Assembly (NCBI GenBank): GCA_905221615.1
Contig: CAJNDT010003190.1
Span: 496,001-560,000, forward strand
Source of the DNA: Symbiodinium sp. CCMP2592
Lineage: Eukaryota; Sar; Dinophyceae; Suessiales; Symbiodiniaceae
DNA length: 64,000 nt
Reading direction: 5' to 3'
Made by a program: the position numbers and the translations under genes. Position 1 is the stretch's first letter. Every line of letters begins with the position of its first letter. Under the pieces are notes generated by a model. The model saw only the letters and a program-made list of their open reading frames with translations. It searched no databases and was not told where the DNA came from. Shown here one piece after another: positions 63,795 to 64,000 of the stretch.

Positions 63795-64000
63795 CTGCCC
63801 TTGAAAAGCCGAAGGACAGACTTATTCACGCCCGTGCCCTGGTCGTACCCATAACTGCATCAGGTCTCCAAGACTCCAAGGTTTGTAGCCTCTGGTCGAT
63901 AGAGCACAGTAGGTAAGGGAAGTCGGCAAAGTAGATCCGTAACTTCGGGAAAAGGATTGGCTCTGCGGGTTGTGCACAGGGGTCCTTGTCTTGATGTCTG
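63795..64000 (+). pseudogene. LSU rRNA fragment, satellite unit 10, cut by the window end
   Basis: Standard form (TTCGGG) with GAGCACAGTAGG. The sequence stops within GATGTCTG. Confidence 0.8.

Larger units (their letters stand above)
60977..64000 (+). repeat. Tandem satellite of LSU-rRNA-like segments joined by CCCTAAA-like linkers
   Basis: Ten units begin CTGCCCTTGAAAAGCCGAAG at 60,977, 61,300, 61,632, 61,951, 62,274, 62,596, 62,922, 63,479 and 63,795, with one truncated unit from 63,176. The period is 316-332 bp. Each unit has about 258 bp of rRNA-like sequence and then a 60-75-bp linker of CCCTAAGCCTAAACCC-type units ending AACCCTAATGGCCAGG. The first unit lacks this linker on its left, so 60,977 is the array edge. 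The array continues past the window end. Confidence 0.95.

Noticed and set aside
60977..64000. Functional rRNA gene
   Set aside because: Only about 258 bp of the LSU sequence is present per unit, always the same segment, with changes in conserved positions.

Overview
The window looks like nuclear DNA of a eukaryotic alga or other protist. A dinoflagellate or close relative is the most likely source. The reasons are plant-type TTTAGGG telomere-like repeats scattered through most of the window, very low gene density, at least one intron-bearing GC3-rich gene with CTTCG-rich surroundings, and a satellite derived from a eukaryotic large-subunit rRNA gene. I saw no trans-spliced leader sequence, so the assignment to dinoflagellates is an inference. 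No bacterial operons, tRNA genes, CRISPR arrays or intact transposase genes were recognised.

Layout. Positions 1-2700 hold unique sequence and one supported two-exon gene (1491-2617, 332 codons, unknown function, basic C-terminal tail). Next come an AGT microsatellite (2.77-3.18 kb) and a tandem array of about 206-bp units (3.27-4.3 kb). From about 5.2 to 57 kb I recognise no gene. This part is packed with degenerate TTTAGGG/CCCTAAA tracts and about 50 short (roughly 50-165 bp) near-palindromic foldback elements in more than a dozen sequence families. Within it lie a 0.7-kb element whose core has expanded into about 15 copies of a 43-bp unit (19.64-20.33 kb), and a 2.9-kb composite structure (47.8-50.75 kb) with a degenerate ~44-bp satellite between inverted flanks. 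From 57.3 to 59.2 kb there are pyrimidine, AATAGT and purine tracts, then a cluster of ten small hairpins, nine with GNRA-type loops (58.67-58.90 kb). A plausible small gene of 90 codons sits at 59,985-60,257. From 60,977 to the window end there is a tandem satellite of ~320-bp units, each joining about 258 bp of LSU-rRNA-like sequence to a CCCTAAA-like linker.

The main result is the foldback system. Families differ in their inverted-repeat arms, yet several share a recognisable centre (around AAGGATCCTACTAT). In the best family (TGGGAGTTTCCG arms) all eight copies with both ends present are flanked by a matching dinucleotide whose sequence differs from copy to copy (TA, CA, TT, AA, TC). That fits insertion with a 2-bp target-site duplication. 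No transposase that could move them is visible here. Other strong observations are the rRNA-telomere hybrid satellite with a probable higher-order repeat and the covarying GNRA-hairpin cluster. All alignments were made by eye and all rRNA comparisons are from memory of conserved LSU sequence; no database search or folding was run.
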